From the NCBI GenBank assembly GCA_000482145.1, contig AUXH01000261.1, positions 1 through 25,357 on the forward strand: a stretch of DNA of 25,357 bases. The letters are read 5' to 3'. A program made the position numbers and the translations under genes. Source of the stretch: Strigomonas culicis. Its lineage: Eukaryota; Euglenozoa; Kinetoplastea; Trypanosomatida; Trypanosomatidae. Shown here one piece after another: positions 8,607-16,586 of the stretch. The notes below the pieces were generated by a model. That model was not told the origin of the DNA and made no database searches. It was given only the letters and a program-made list of their open reading frames with translations. Numbering within the stretch: the stretch's first letter is position 1; each line of letters opens with the position of its first letter.

Positions 8607-8965
8607 GAGACAGAGGGTGAGGTCGAAGGAGTGGACAGAAAAAAAAAATGAGAAAAAGAACAAAGGCAATGAAGCTTTATTGAGAGATGAATATACCCTT
8701 TTCTTTTTTACCTTTTGGCTATGTAATTTAAAAAGATATAGATAGAGGAATAAATGAGAGAGAGAGAGAGAGATTTACAATAAATACACAGCATGCCTTC
8801 ATCCGAAGAGTATTCATCCACCACTCATTTTTTTTAAGCATTAGATTCTGCACACGATTAACATGAATGATATACCCAACACCACCACCACCACCAATAA
8901 AAAAGATGTAAATATGATATGCTTTTCCTGCCTGCAGCCGAACACGGCGGGTGCGCCCGCGCGCG
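8607..8965. other. Intergenic spacer between PDF-like and PES genes
   Basis: This AT-rich spacer of about 360 bases has an (AG)n run at about 8757-8773, a CCA/CAC run near 8880-8897 and poly-A/T runs. No gene is seen. Confidence 0.7.
8637..8676 (-). promoter_or_regulatory. Ambiguous trans-splice region upstream of PES
   Basis: A strong pyrimidine tract is present on the minus strand (about 8637-8662), but no AG occurs between it and the start at 8606. The nearest upstream AG has its G at 8675 and is preceded only by a weak tract. Acceptor placement is therefore uncertain. Confidence 0.3.
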
Positions 8966-10102
8966 CTACGCCTCATGTGAGTCCGCCTCGCGCGGGCTGT
9001 GCGGCGCCCTCCCCTTTTCGGTCCCCCACTTCTCCCGGAGTACCTGCTTCATGGCCGCGTTCTCGATCTGCAGCTGCTTCTCCCGCTCCCACCCGGGGTA
9101 GATGCCGTCCTCGAACTTGCGGTCGAGGAGGTTCGCGTCCGTCACGCGCTCGTCCGCGATGAAGTGGTACGGCGGCCGGAAGAGGGTGTAGAAGAAGGTG
9201 CTGCGCGCCTCCATCGACGGGAAGTCGTCGCTCCAGTCCGACATGAGTGTGAAGCCCTCCAGCGGCAGCACGTGGTTCGCGTCCACGACGCGGCGCGTGA
9301 AGAGCACGCCCTGCAGGTGGTCCATCTCATGCAGCGCCATGCGCGCCTTCATGCGGTCGAGCGTCTCCTCGCGCTGCGCGCCCTCCGCGTCGTGGTAGCG
9401 CAGCCGCACGGTGAGGGGGCGCTCGATGTAGTGCATCAGGAAGCAGCAGCTCGCGCAGGGCTCCCACGCAAAGGCGGTCTGGCCGGCGTCGCGCAGCGCG
9501 GCGAGGCGCTGCTCCTCGCAGCGCACCCAGTCGATCGGCCGTCCGTGCGGCCCGCCGTGCGCCGCAATGACCGCCTGCTGCCACGCCTCGCGGTCCACGT
9601 CGACCGGGTTGATGTAGAAGCTGTTGTCGAAGAGCGTGAAGACGCGCACGTTCCAGCCGATCTGCGGACCGCAGAGCGACGGGTACTGGTAGTAGGCGCG
9701 CGCCTCGCGCAACACGCGCAGCATATCCACGAAGTCGCCGTTGCGGACCATCTCGACGTTCAGGCCGTAGTGCCCGGCCGACCACAGGCTGCGCGCGGGG
9801 AACTGGATGATGGGGTACCGCTCCTTGAGCTGGTCGCGCTGCTGCCGCGGGTCGTACGCCGCCTCCCCCGACGGACCCTCCTGTGCCTCGCGGGAGGCGA
9901 AGGGGTTCGTGTTGCGCTCCTTGTCGGCCCCGACGCTGCGGACGACGGCCGTCGTGCTGTAGGCGCGGGAAGGCACGGTGAGAGGCGGCGGCGGCGGGGT
10001 GGGCGCGCCGCCGGGGCAGCGGCCGCAGCACACCGCGCGTGTGAGGGGAATAGAGAGGAGCGCGCGTGCAACGCACCGGCGTCGGATCGCGCCGAAATAC
10101 AT
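8966..10102 (-). CDS. Divergent mitochondrial peptide-deformylase-like protein (type 3 PDF-like)
   Basis: Predicted 378-residue member of the peptide deformylase fold, which in its active form removes the N-formyl group from newly made organellar proteins. PDF motif III is intact as LHEMDHLQG (His258, Glu259, His262). Motif I, normally GxGxAAxQ, reads SLCGPQ at 142-147. Motif II, normally EGCLS, reads EPCAS at 214-218 and keeps the metal-ligand Cys216. The N-terminus at MYFGAIRRRCVARALL is basic and amphipathic, suggesting mitochondrial import. The protein is longer than bacterial PDFs, with an N-terminal extension, an insert near 165-210 and a C-terminal extension. Kinetoplastids are known to carry divergent type 3 PDFs, and this resembles that class. 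The start is placed at 10102 because the acceptor AG at about 10141 excludes the upstream ATG. Catalytic activity is uncertain. Confidence 0.85.
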   Translation of the reverse strand: MYFGAIRRRCVARALLSIPLTRAVCCGRCPGGAPTPPPPPLTVPSRAYSTTAVVRSVGADKERNTNPFASREAQEGPSGEAAYDPRQQRDQLKERYPIIQFPARSLWSAGHYGLNVEMVRNGDFVDMLRVLREARAYYQYPSLCGPQIGWNVRVFTLFDNSFYINPVDVDREAWQQAVIAAHGGPHGRPIDWVRCEEQRLAALRDAGQTAFAWEPCASCCFLMHYIERPLTVRLRYHDAEGAQREETLDRMKARMALHEMDHLQGVLFTRRVVDANHVLPLEGFTLMSDWSDDFPSMEARSTFFYTLFRPPYHFIADERVTDANLLDRKFEDGIYPGWEREKQLQIENAAMKQVLREKWGTEKGRAPHSPREADSHEA

Positions 10103-10676
10103 GGGCACAGTGGCGCGCAACTCTATTCTGATCGTTTCTTCTCGTCGATGGTGTGGTGCGGGTAAGCAAGACACAAACAAACAAACAATCAATCAAACAA
10201 AAAAAAGAAGCATGGAGGAGAGAGACGGATGCTGTGGAGTTGGGCAGAAAAGACCGTCGTTCCCCATGTCACAGGTGGAGCACCTCATTTTGGTTTTGAA
10301 AGTAAACAAAACATGTCTTTTTTTTTTTTAATGTTACGTTCGATGCCTTCACACTACCGTTATATCTATATCTATATAGATAAGTGTTTAAAAGTCATCT
10401 TATAGCAAAAAAAAAAGGCAAGTTGTAACAACCAAAAGACACCCTGTTGCAATGAAAAACAAGAAAACAAAAAGGAATAACAGCGCGTCTACTTCTAATA
10501 TAATTTAAGTTGTGTGTGCGACGATATCGATAGTGAAAGTGCGTATCGCTAATATACACGGTGTACGCCACCCATTGCATCACTACGCTGACAAGCTTCC
10601 AGTGTTGCATTCATAACTATTTTGATTACTTTTTTGTTCTTCTTTTTTTTTTTTCAAACCCCTGCTTGCCTTCGCA
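10103..10676. other. Intergenic spacer between the 844-aa gene and PDF-like gene
   Basis: This AT-rich spacer of about 570 bases has a CAAA/CAAT-type repeat at about 10168-10200, homopolymer runs near 10318-10331 and 10406-10416, and a TATATC-type palindromic stretch at 10361-10382. No supported gene; short frames inside are low-complexity. Confidence 0.7.
10141..10225 (-). promoter_or_regulatory. Putative trans-splice acceptor for the PDF-like gene
   Basis: The minus strand shows a CT/T-rich tract (about 10168-10225); the first AG after it is in CGACGAG with the G at 10141. The predicted leader is about 38 nt with no ATG before the chosen start at 10102. Confidence 0.55.
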
Positions 10677-13211
10677 CTACGACCACGAAAGCAGACTCGC
10701 CACTTGCGTGGAGTCGTACGCGTGTCGGAAGGCGGCAATGGGCCTCCCGTGGCGGTCGGTGACCACCGCCGCCGCGCCGCCGTTCGAGTGGCGCGGCGCG
10801 TTGGCTGCTGCGGCCGCGTGGTGCTTCGCCGGTGCTGGAGGAGAGCCCTTCGCGTCGCCGCCGTCCTCCTCCGCTAGCAGCCGCACCTCCTCCCCCTCGT
10901 CGTCGCCGAACGGCGCGGTGGTGGTGGGCGGCCGGCGCGGGGCAGCCGGCGCGGCGCGCGGCAGCAGCGTCGCCGTGTGCAGGCTCTCGCGCTGCGCGGC
11001 CACGGCCACCGTGGGCGCCGCGCGGCGGGAACCGGTGAGGCTCGCCCCGCGCTCGCCGCCCGTCGCCTTGGGCGACGGGGCCGCCGCCGTGCGGCGCGGC
11101 GCGGCCTCCACCGGTTCTGCATCCTCGACGGGGGCCTCCGCCGCCGCCACGTCACTGGCCGCGATGGGCGAGTCCAGCGGCGTATCGACCGCTCCCGCGT
11201 CCGCGGGCTGCAGCGGCAGCGGCGAGGGCGGCGGCGGCGTCGCGAGCGCCACCGGCGGCGGCGGGGTGCTCTCACTCGCTGGTGCCGGCTCCCCCTCCTG
11301 CGGTGGCAGCGTGCGATCCACCGCCTTCTCCTCCCCCTCTGCTGCCTCCTCCTCCAGCGGCCGGTCGCGGATGCCGTAGAAGCCGAAAAGGTCCGCCTGG
11401 GGGGCGATGTGGAACTGGCGCTTGCCGGGCCGCCGCCGCAGCAGCGGGTCGACCAGGTACTCCTGGCGAAAGTACTCCTTGAGGTCCTCCTCCCTCGTCA
11501 GGTCCAGCCGCGAGCACGTATTTGCAGAGCTCGCCGGTCCGCCGCCGCCGCCGCTGCCCACGCTCGCCTGGCGCTTGCGCGCGGCGACGGGGATCGCGTA
11601 GGGCGACGGCGCGGTGCTGGTGCTGCCGTGGCGCGGCAGCTGCCGCAGCCGCGCCATCTCCTCCGACGGCACGGCCGCGACTGGGTCCGCGGCCGCGCCG
11701 CTCCCCGTCCGGGGCGGGCGCTCCGCGGAGAGGAGGTGCGGCGGGTGAGCCGCGCTGTGCCGCCTCCCGTCGCGCGGCGACGGCGACGGCGCCCGCGGCG
11801 TCGCGGCGGCGGAGGGGTCCTCCTCCAGTACGACCGGCGCAGACAGGTCGCTCACCCACGCGGGCCGCGGCTGCAGCCGCCTCGGCCGGAAGGAAGACGC
11901 CGTCGCGTTGCTCTCCAGCGACGTGGCGGTGCCGCGGCGCTGGCCGCCGGCGGAGCCTGTGCGGCTGGCGGGGGCCGCCGCCTTCGCGGCCGTGCCCAGG
12001 CCGCGCCGCTGGACCTCCGCGGTGAGGGAGGCGCTGCGCGAGGCAGCCTGAGCCGGCGGTGGCGGCATCAAGCGGTGGCTGACGGAGGAGGCGCGGCTGG
12101 GCACCGTCACGACGTCCACGACCGCGCCGACGCCGCGCTGCAGCGTAGCGGAGAGGTCCGCCGCGGCGGCGGGCGGCCGGGCGCGCGCGCGCGAGGCGGT
12201 GCGGCTGCGCGACGCGGACTCCTTTTTGGTGGTCGCCGCGGACGGCGGCGACGGCGACGACCGCTCGCGCTGGCGGTCCGCCGCCGCCGCCGCGGTGCGC
12301 TGCCGCGTGGGGCTGCTGGAGCGCGGCGCACGGGCGGCGGAGGGCGTGCGGCTGCCGTGCGGCTTCGCGCTGCTGGTGCTGGTGCTGTTGTGCGCCGCGC
12401 GCTTATCGCTGCTGTGCGCCGCGCGCTTATCGCTGCTGTGCGCCGCGCTCTTATCGCTGCTGCGCGTCGGGTGCTTATCGCTGCTGTGCGCCGCGCGCCT
12501 ATCGCTGCTGTGCGCCGCGCGCCTATCGCTGTTGTGCGTCGTGCGCCTATCGCTGCTGTACCGCGCGCTATCGACGGAGGAGGTGCGCGACGGCGGGTGG
12601 TGCGCCCGCCCGCGGTGCGCGCTGCCCGCGTCGGACGCCTGGTCCTTGCGCTGCGCGGCCGCGGCCGCCTGCTTCGCCTGCCGCTGCTGCAGCAGCAGCT
12701 CCACCTCCGCCGTGAGCGCGCTGACGTCCGCCGCGCGGTGGCGCGTCGGCGTGCGGCCGCCGCCCCGCGCGTCGCGGTCGGGGGCCCGCCCGCGGCTGCT
12801 GCTCGCCGCGGAGGAGGCGCGGCTCTGCGAGCACGGCTCGCTGATGGGCCGCGAGCGCGACCGCGGGGGCAGCCGCGACCCGCTGTCCGAGGCGCGCGAC
12901 GGGAGCGCGGCGCGGATGCGGTACGCACCACTGCCACCCGCCGCCGCCGCCACGGGGCGGGGCTCCTCCGCGCGCGGCCGGGGAAGCGGCGCGCGGGCCT
13001 CCGGCGCCACCGCGGCGGCGCTGCTGCGGAGCCACTGCAGTAGGTTGGCTGGCGCGGTCGCATCTCCGGCCAGCGGCACGGGGATCGCCGCCGCGGGGCG
13101 CGTCGCGTGGCGCGGCACGACCTCCGTGGTCGCGGTGAAGTTGGCCGCCGTCTCACGGAAGCCGCCGCCGCGCGTGCTCGTGCGCTCATTTGTGCTGCGG
13201 AAAGCAGACAT
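10677..13211 (-). CDS. Large disordered Ser/Arg/Ala-rich protein with 8-residue tandem repeats (hypothetical)
   Basis: Predicted 844-residue protein from the ATG at 13209-13211, which is preceded by ten A on the sense strand, to TAG. Most of it is low-complexity, positively charged and probably disordered. A short coiled-coil-like helix (ALTAEVELLLQQRQAKQ) lies near 161-180. A block of seven 8-residue units of the form SSDKRAAH, with DRR/DKR variants, lies near 218-274. The likeliest folded segment is near 566-620, with EEDLKEYFRQEYLVDPLLRR followed by ADLFGFYGIRDRP, which looks like a conserved short domain or binding motif. Another conserved-looking patch is DRHGRPIAAFRHAYDS near the C-terminus. 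There is no signal peptide or TM segment. It could be a cytoskeletal or RNA-associated scaffold, but there is no direct evidence and I do not recognise the family. Confidence 0.85.
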   Translation of the reverse strand: MSAFRSTNERTSTRGGGFRETAANFTATTEVVPRHATRPAAAIPVPLAGDATAPANLLQWLRSSAAAVAPEARAPLPRPRAEEPRPVAAAAGGSGAYRIRAALPSRASDSGSRLPPRSRSRPISEPCSQSRASSAASSSRGRAPDRDARGGGRTPTRHRAADVSALTAEVELLLQQRQAKQAAAAAQRKDQASDAGSAHRGRAHHPPSRTSSVDSARYSSDRRTTHNSDRRAAHSSDRRAAHSSDKHPTRSSDKSAAHSSDKRAAHSSDKRAAHNSTSTSSAKPHGSRTPSAARAPRSSSPTRQRTAAAAADRQRERSSPSPPSAATTKKESASRSRTASRARARPPAAAADLSATLQRGVGAVVDVVTVPSRASSVSHRLMPPPPAQAASRSASLTAEVQRRGLGTAAKAAAPASRTGSAGGQRRGTATSLESNATASSFRPRRLQPRPAWVSDLSAPVVLEEDPSAAATPRAPSPSPRDGRRHSAAHPPHLLSAERPPRTGSGAAADPVAAVPSEEMARLRQLPRHGSTSTAPSPYAIPVAARKRQASVGSGGGGGPASSANTCSRLDLTREEDLKEYFRQEYLVDPLLRRRPGKRQFHIAPQADLFGFYGIRDRPLEEEAAEGEEKAVDRTLPPQEGEPAPASESTPPPPVALATPPPPSPLPLQPADAGAVDTPLDSPIAASDVAAAEAPVEDAEPVEAAPRRTAAAPSPKATGGERGASLTGSRRAAPTVAVAAQRESLHTATLLPRAAPAAPRRPPTTTAPFGDDEGEEVRLLAEEDGGDAKGSPPAPAKHHAAAAANAPRHSNGGAAAVVTDRHGRPIAAFRHAYDSTQVASLLSWS
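12391..12558. repeat. 24-bp coding tandem repeat, seven units
   Basis: Seven in-frame 24-bp units (starting 12391, 12415, 12439, 12463, 12487, 12511, 12535) share the core TATCGCTG and differ at a few positions. Each encodes 8 residues (SDKRAAHS type). A C/T change splits the array into SDK units (12391-12486) and SDR units (12487-12558). A partial unit follows at 12559. Confidence 0.95.
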
Positions 13212-13822
13212 TTTTTTTTTTGGTGTGTGATGGATGTGGTTAACAATGGAAGGAGAGAGAAATTCGGTGAAATGCGATTTCTTTTTTGTAACGATGATGT
13301 TGAGAAGAAGGTATATATATATATACCCCAAATGCGAATTAAAAAAAACTATGCGCTAATAACACGTATAACGGCAAGAAAAAAAGAAAACGTGTCGCAA
13401 AATACGTACGCGTAACAAAAGATGGAAAACAAACCTTAACACCTTGGGGGAGATGGTAAGAGGGAAAAGAGGTGAGAAAGAGGTGAGAAAGAAAGAGAGA
13501 AATGACAGTGTCAACTGCAATTCAAAGAAGGAAAAAAAAATGAAGATGAACAAACAAACAAACGTAAGTACAATAAGCAAAAAAAAAACAATAATAAAAA
13601 GGGGTTTAGTTATTTGCAGAGTATAGAGTACAGAGATTGTTGAACAGGATGATACACGAATACCGCTGTGAAGACACAGAAGTGAAATCAGTAAACAAAG
13701 GAGTATAATACAGAGTGCGTGTATACAACACGTGACAAGAAGAAGGAACGAAATGGGGGAACCATCTCGTATTTCTTTCCATAGAATAATACAGTAAAAG
13801 AAAAAGAGCGCGCCACGCCGGC
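13212..13822. other. Intergenic spacer between LRR gene and 844-aa gene
   Basis: This AT-rich spacer of about 610 bases has a (TA)n stretch at 13311-13325, purine-rich plus-strand DNA at 13455-13600 and poly-A runs. It should carry the 3' UTR of the LRR gene and the leader of the 844-residue gene. No gene is seen. Confidence 0.7.
13281..13311 (-). promoter_or_regulatory. Possible trans-splice acceptor for the 844-aa gene
   Basis: The minus strand reads a short CT tract (about 13299-13311), then AAAAAAG with the G at 13281. The stronger CT tract at 13240-13258 has no AG before the ATG, so this weaker upstream site is the only candidate giving the chosen start. The leader would be about 69 nt, ending in ten A. 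Confidence 0.35.
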
Positions 13823-15280
13823 CTAGAGGACGCGGCGCGTCAGCCGGGGCAGGTGCTCCAGCACAGCCAGGTCGCGGATCTGCGGGCACCGCGCGAGGCG
13901 CACCTCCTCCAGCTGCTCGCAGTACAGCAGGCCGCTGATGTCCGCCACCGCGGTGCACTCGACCGCCAGCACGCGCAGTGCCGGCGCGCCGATGATGCCG
14001 TCGAGGTCGCGCAGCGCCGTGCAGCCGGTCAGGTGCAGCGCGGCGAGGCGCGGGCAGCTCGAGAGCCCGTCCACGTGCCGCAGCGCGGTGCGCTCCGCGA
14101 AGAGCTGTCGCAGCGCCGGCGCGCCGGTCAGCCCCGACACGCTCTCCAGGTGGCGGCAGTTGCTGACGTAGACGTCCGCGAGCGCCGGGCAGTAGTGGAG
14201 GCTGTGGAGGTGCGTGACGGCGCTGCCGCTGAGATAGAGCACGCGCAGCGCCGGTGCCCCGCGCAGCACGCGGACGTCGGTCAGCGCGTGGCAGTCGCCG
14301 AGGTGCAGCAGCTCCAGCCCCGCGAGTCGCTGCAGCCCGTCCAGCGTCGCGACGGCGCTGCCGTTCGCGTCGATGCGGCGCAGCGCGGCGGCGCCGGCGA
14401 GCGGCGACAGGTCCTGCAGCTGGCGGCACTCACTGAGGTACACCTCCTCCAGCGCGGGGCACTGCGCGAGCGCGGCCACGTCGCGGATCGATGTGCGGCT
14501 CGCGACCACCTTCCGGATCGCCGCCATGTGCGCCAGCGGGGCGAGGTCGGCGAGCTGCGAGCAGAGCCCGACATCCACCTCCACGAGCGCGCGGCACTGT
14601 GCAATCGGGCCGAGGTGCCGCACCGCCGTCGCCGTCACGCAGAAGCGCTCGAGCGCGTGGGCGCCGCCGACGAGAGGGTCGATGCCGACGAGCCGGTCGC
14701 ACCAGCGGAAGAAGGCGGTCTGCAGCGCGGGGCACTCACTGAGCCCGCACACATCCGTGACGCCGCTGTGGTCCGCCTTGAGCGTGCGCAGCGCGGCGGC
14801 GCCGGCGAGCGCCGCGACGCGCCGCAGCCGCCGGCAGCAGCTGACGTCGACCTCCTCCAACATAGGGCACTCCCCGAGCCCGTCCATCTGGTCGACGCCG
14901 CTGTCACGTGCGTAGAGGGCGCGGAGGCAGTCCGCGCCGCGCAGCGGCGTCACGTCGCGGAGCGCGCCGCAGCCGTTGACGGAGAGCACCTCCAGCCGCG
15001 GGCAGGACTCGAGCGCGGCGATGTCGGCCACCTCCGTGTGGTCCACCTCCACGTAGCGGAGGTGGCGGCGCCCGGCGAGCGCGTTGAGCGTCGTGAGGCC
15101 GTGGCAGCCCTTCGCGCGCAGCTCCTCCAGCAGCGGGCAGCACCGCAGCCAGCCGAGGTCGTCCGCGGCGAGCGACACGCGCGAGAGGTCGAGCCGCACG
15201 AGGTGCACCGCCTGCGCGAGCAGCGGCAGGTGCTGCACCGCGCCGCAGCCCGACACGTCCAGCACCTCGAGGTGCTGCAG
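13823..15280. repeat. LRR-coding array with about 135-bp (45-codon) period
   Basis: Eleven A-type and ten B-type LRRs alternate. Spacing between successive A-unit cysteines is 47, 45, 45, 45, 46, 45, 45, 45, 45 and 45 residues. Units are diverged at the residue level, so this is an old array under structural constraint rather than a recent tandem expansion. Confidence 0.9.
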
Positions 15281-16093
15281 CGACACGCGCGGGATGGTGG
15301 CCACGTCCAGCGTGACACCGCTCGCCGGCGGGCTGCTGCTGCTGCGGCGGCCGTCGTAGTAGTACGCGTAGGAGACGTGGCGCGCGGGGTTGGCCGCGCC
15401 CTCGCCCTCCCCCTCTTCCTCCTCCTCCGCGAGCTGCATGTTGTAGTAGTAGGTCGGCTGCTGCTGCGGCGGCGAGGCCATGCGCAGGCTCACCATCACG
15501 GGCTGCTTCCGCTGCAGGAAGCAGTCCGTCAGCGAGGCGGGGGCGGCCTCGGCCGCCTCCATCGCACCATCCGCCTCCTCCTCCTCTTCATCCTCGGCGA
15601 GGGAGAAGTCGCCCTGGAGGGAGCGGCCGACGACGGACACGGGCAGGCGGCTCTGCTCCCGCTGCAGCCACCACGCGGAGCGGTCGAGCGTCTGGCGCAC
15701 CTCTTCCATCTGGCCGCTGATCGCGATGACCCGCTGCGGCGTGCCCTCGCAGGACGTGGAGCGGAGGTAGCGGTTTGGCACGTAGGGAAGTGGCGCGCGG
15801 CAGCGCGCCTCGTGGAGCGGGCCGTACGGCAGAATGTCGGGCGAGGCCTCGCGCGTGCTGTAGGGCGCGCGGATGGAGGGCTCCGCCGCCAGCGGGTCCT
15901 CCTCGTCCTCCTCCGTCGCCCCATCCTCCAACGTGCGGATCGTCACCTGGCCCTTGGCAATCGTGAAGCCGCTCACGGTCCGCTCCTCCGTGATGATGCG
16001 GCAGACGGGGTGCGCGGCGGCGAAGGCCAGTGGCGGGCTGCCGTTCGCGCAGAAGGACGCGATGAGCGAGAGGGTGTAGATGGGTTGTAGCAT
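13823..16093 (-). CDS. Leucine-rich-repeat protein with regular 45-residue supra-repeat
   Basis: Predicted 756-residue protein from ATG (16091-16093) to TAG. The N-terminal ~265 residues are non-repetitive with two acidic runs (about 168-174 and 223-232). The first ~30 residues are mildly hydrophobic, but this is weak as a signal peptide. From about residue 275 to the end the protein is an LRR solenoid built from alternating units. A unit has the form LxVxxCxxLxDLxPLxGAxALR; B unit has the form LxAxxTxVxDVxGLxxCPxLEE. The A-unit cysteines fall at 283, 330, 375, 420, 465, 511, 556, 601, 646, 691 and 736. The A unit resembles cysteine-containing LRRs of F-box proteins, while the overall solenoid resembles the large LRR protein family of trypanosomatids. 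A protein-binding scaffold is the reasonable inference; no F-box or TM segment is visible. Confidence 0.92.
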   Translation of the reverse strand: MLQPIYTLSLIASFCANGSPPLAFAAAHPVCRIITEERTVSGFTIAKGQVTIRTLEDGATEEDEEDPLAAEPSIRAPYSTREASPDILPYGPLHEARCRAPLPYVPNRYLRSTSCEGTPQRVIAISGQMEEVRQTLDRSAWWLQREQSRLPVSVVGRSLQGDFSLAEDEEEEEADGAMEAAEAAPASLTDCFLQRKQPVMVSLRMASPPQQQPTYYYNMQLAEEEEEGEGEGAANPARHVSYAYYYDGRRSSSSPPASGVTLDVATIPRVSLQHLEVLDVSGCGAVQHLPLLAQAVHLVRLDLSRVSLAADDLGWLRCCPLLEELRAKGCHGLTTLNALAGRRHLRYVEVDHTEVADIAALESCPRLEVLSVNGCGALRDVTPLRGADCLRALYARDSGVDQMDGLGECPMLEEVDVSCCRRLRRVAALAGAAALRTLKADHSGVTDVCGLSECPALQTAFFRWCDRLVGIDPLVGGAHALERFCVTATAVRHLGPIAQCRALVEVDVGLCSQLADLAPLAHMAAIRKVVASRTSIRDVAALAQCPALEEVYLSECRQLQDLSPLAGAAALRRIDANGSAVATLDGLQRLAGLELLHLGDCHALTDVRVLRGAPALRVLYLSGSAVTHLHSLHYCPALADVYVSNCRHLESVSGLTGAPALRQLFAERTALRHVDGLSSCPRLAALHLTGCTALRDLDGIIGAPALRVLAVECTAVADISGLLYCEQLEEVRLARCPQIRDLAVLEHLPRLTRRVL

Positions 16094-16586
16094 GATGGGG
16101 GCGGAGGCGTGTGTGTATGTGTGTCAGCAGCTGCTCGGGGAAAGTGTAAAAAAAAAAGTATCCAGCTTTAGGTGTATAGACGTATAAATTAGTCGAATTA
16201 ATAAAATGCAAGTGTACAACAGAGAGAGAGAGAGAAGAAAAAAAAAAAACTACAACAAAAGGAAACGAAGTCAACCGAAAAAAAAAGTGTGTTAGCTCAG
16301 AGATTGCTTACAGGTTGCTGACTACAACACAAGTGTATTTAGGAAAATGTAAATGAACAACTGCTACTTCCACGCAGAAAGAGAGAAAAAGAGAGAGAAA
16401 GAAGATTAGAGTGAGCAATAAGGTAAAACATGAAGTTCAATTTAAATGGTAGTTTTTTTTTTCTCTTAACGTTCCTCTATATACATACCACAGTGCACAT
16501 GTATAGTTTTCGTGTAGAATCGCACGACACACCAGGACTCTGATGTGTGACTGCCCGTCACCCTTCCCCCCTTCCCGCCATTTGTG
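16094..16586. other. Intergenic spacer between phosphatase-like and LRR genes
   Basis: This AT-rich spacer of about 490 bases holds a GT-rich stretch at 16110-16124, GA-rich runs at 16220-16250 and 16378-16403, and homopolymers. No gene is recognised. Confidence 0.7.
16131..16158 (-). promoter_or_regulatory. Putative trans-splice acceptor (GAGCAG) for the LRR gene
   Basis: The minus strand reads a T10 run, then ACACTTTCCCCGAGCAG. Two tandem acceptors are possible, with G at 16134 or 16131. They give leaders of about 40 or 37 nt with no ATG before 16093. Confidence 0.6.

Noticed and set aside
13853..16090. Very long plus-strand frames opposite the genes, e.g. 745 codons opposite the LRR gene and 688 codons at 10977-13043
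   Set aside because: They mirror minus-strand genes with recognisable domains, have Arg/Ala/His-rich shadow composition, and arise where GC-rich codons avoid stops on the opposite strand.
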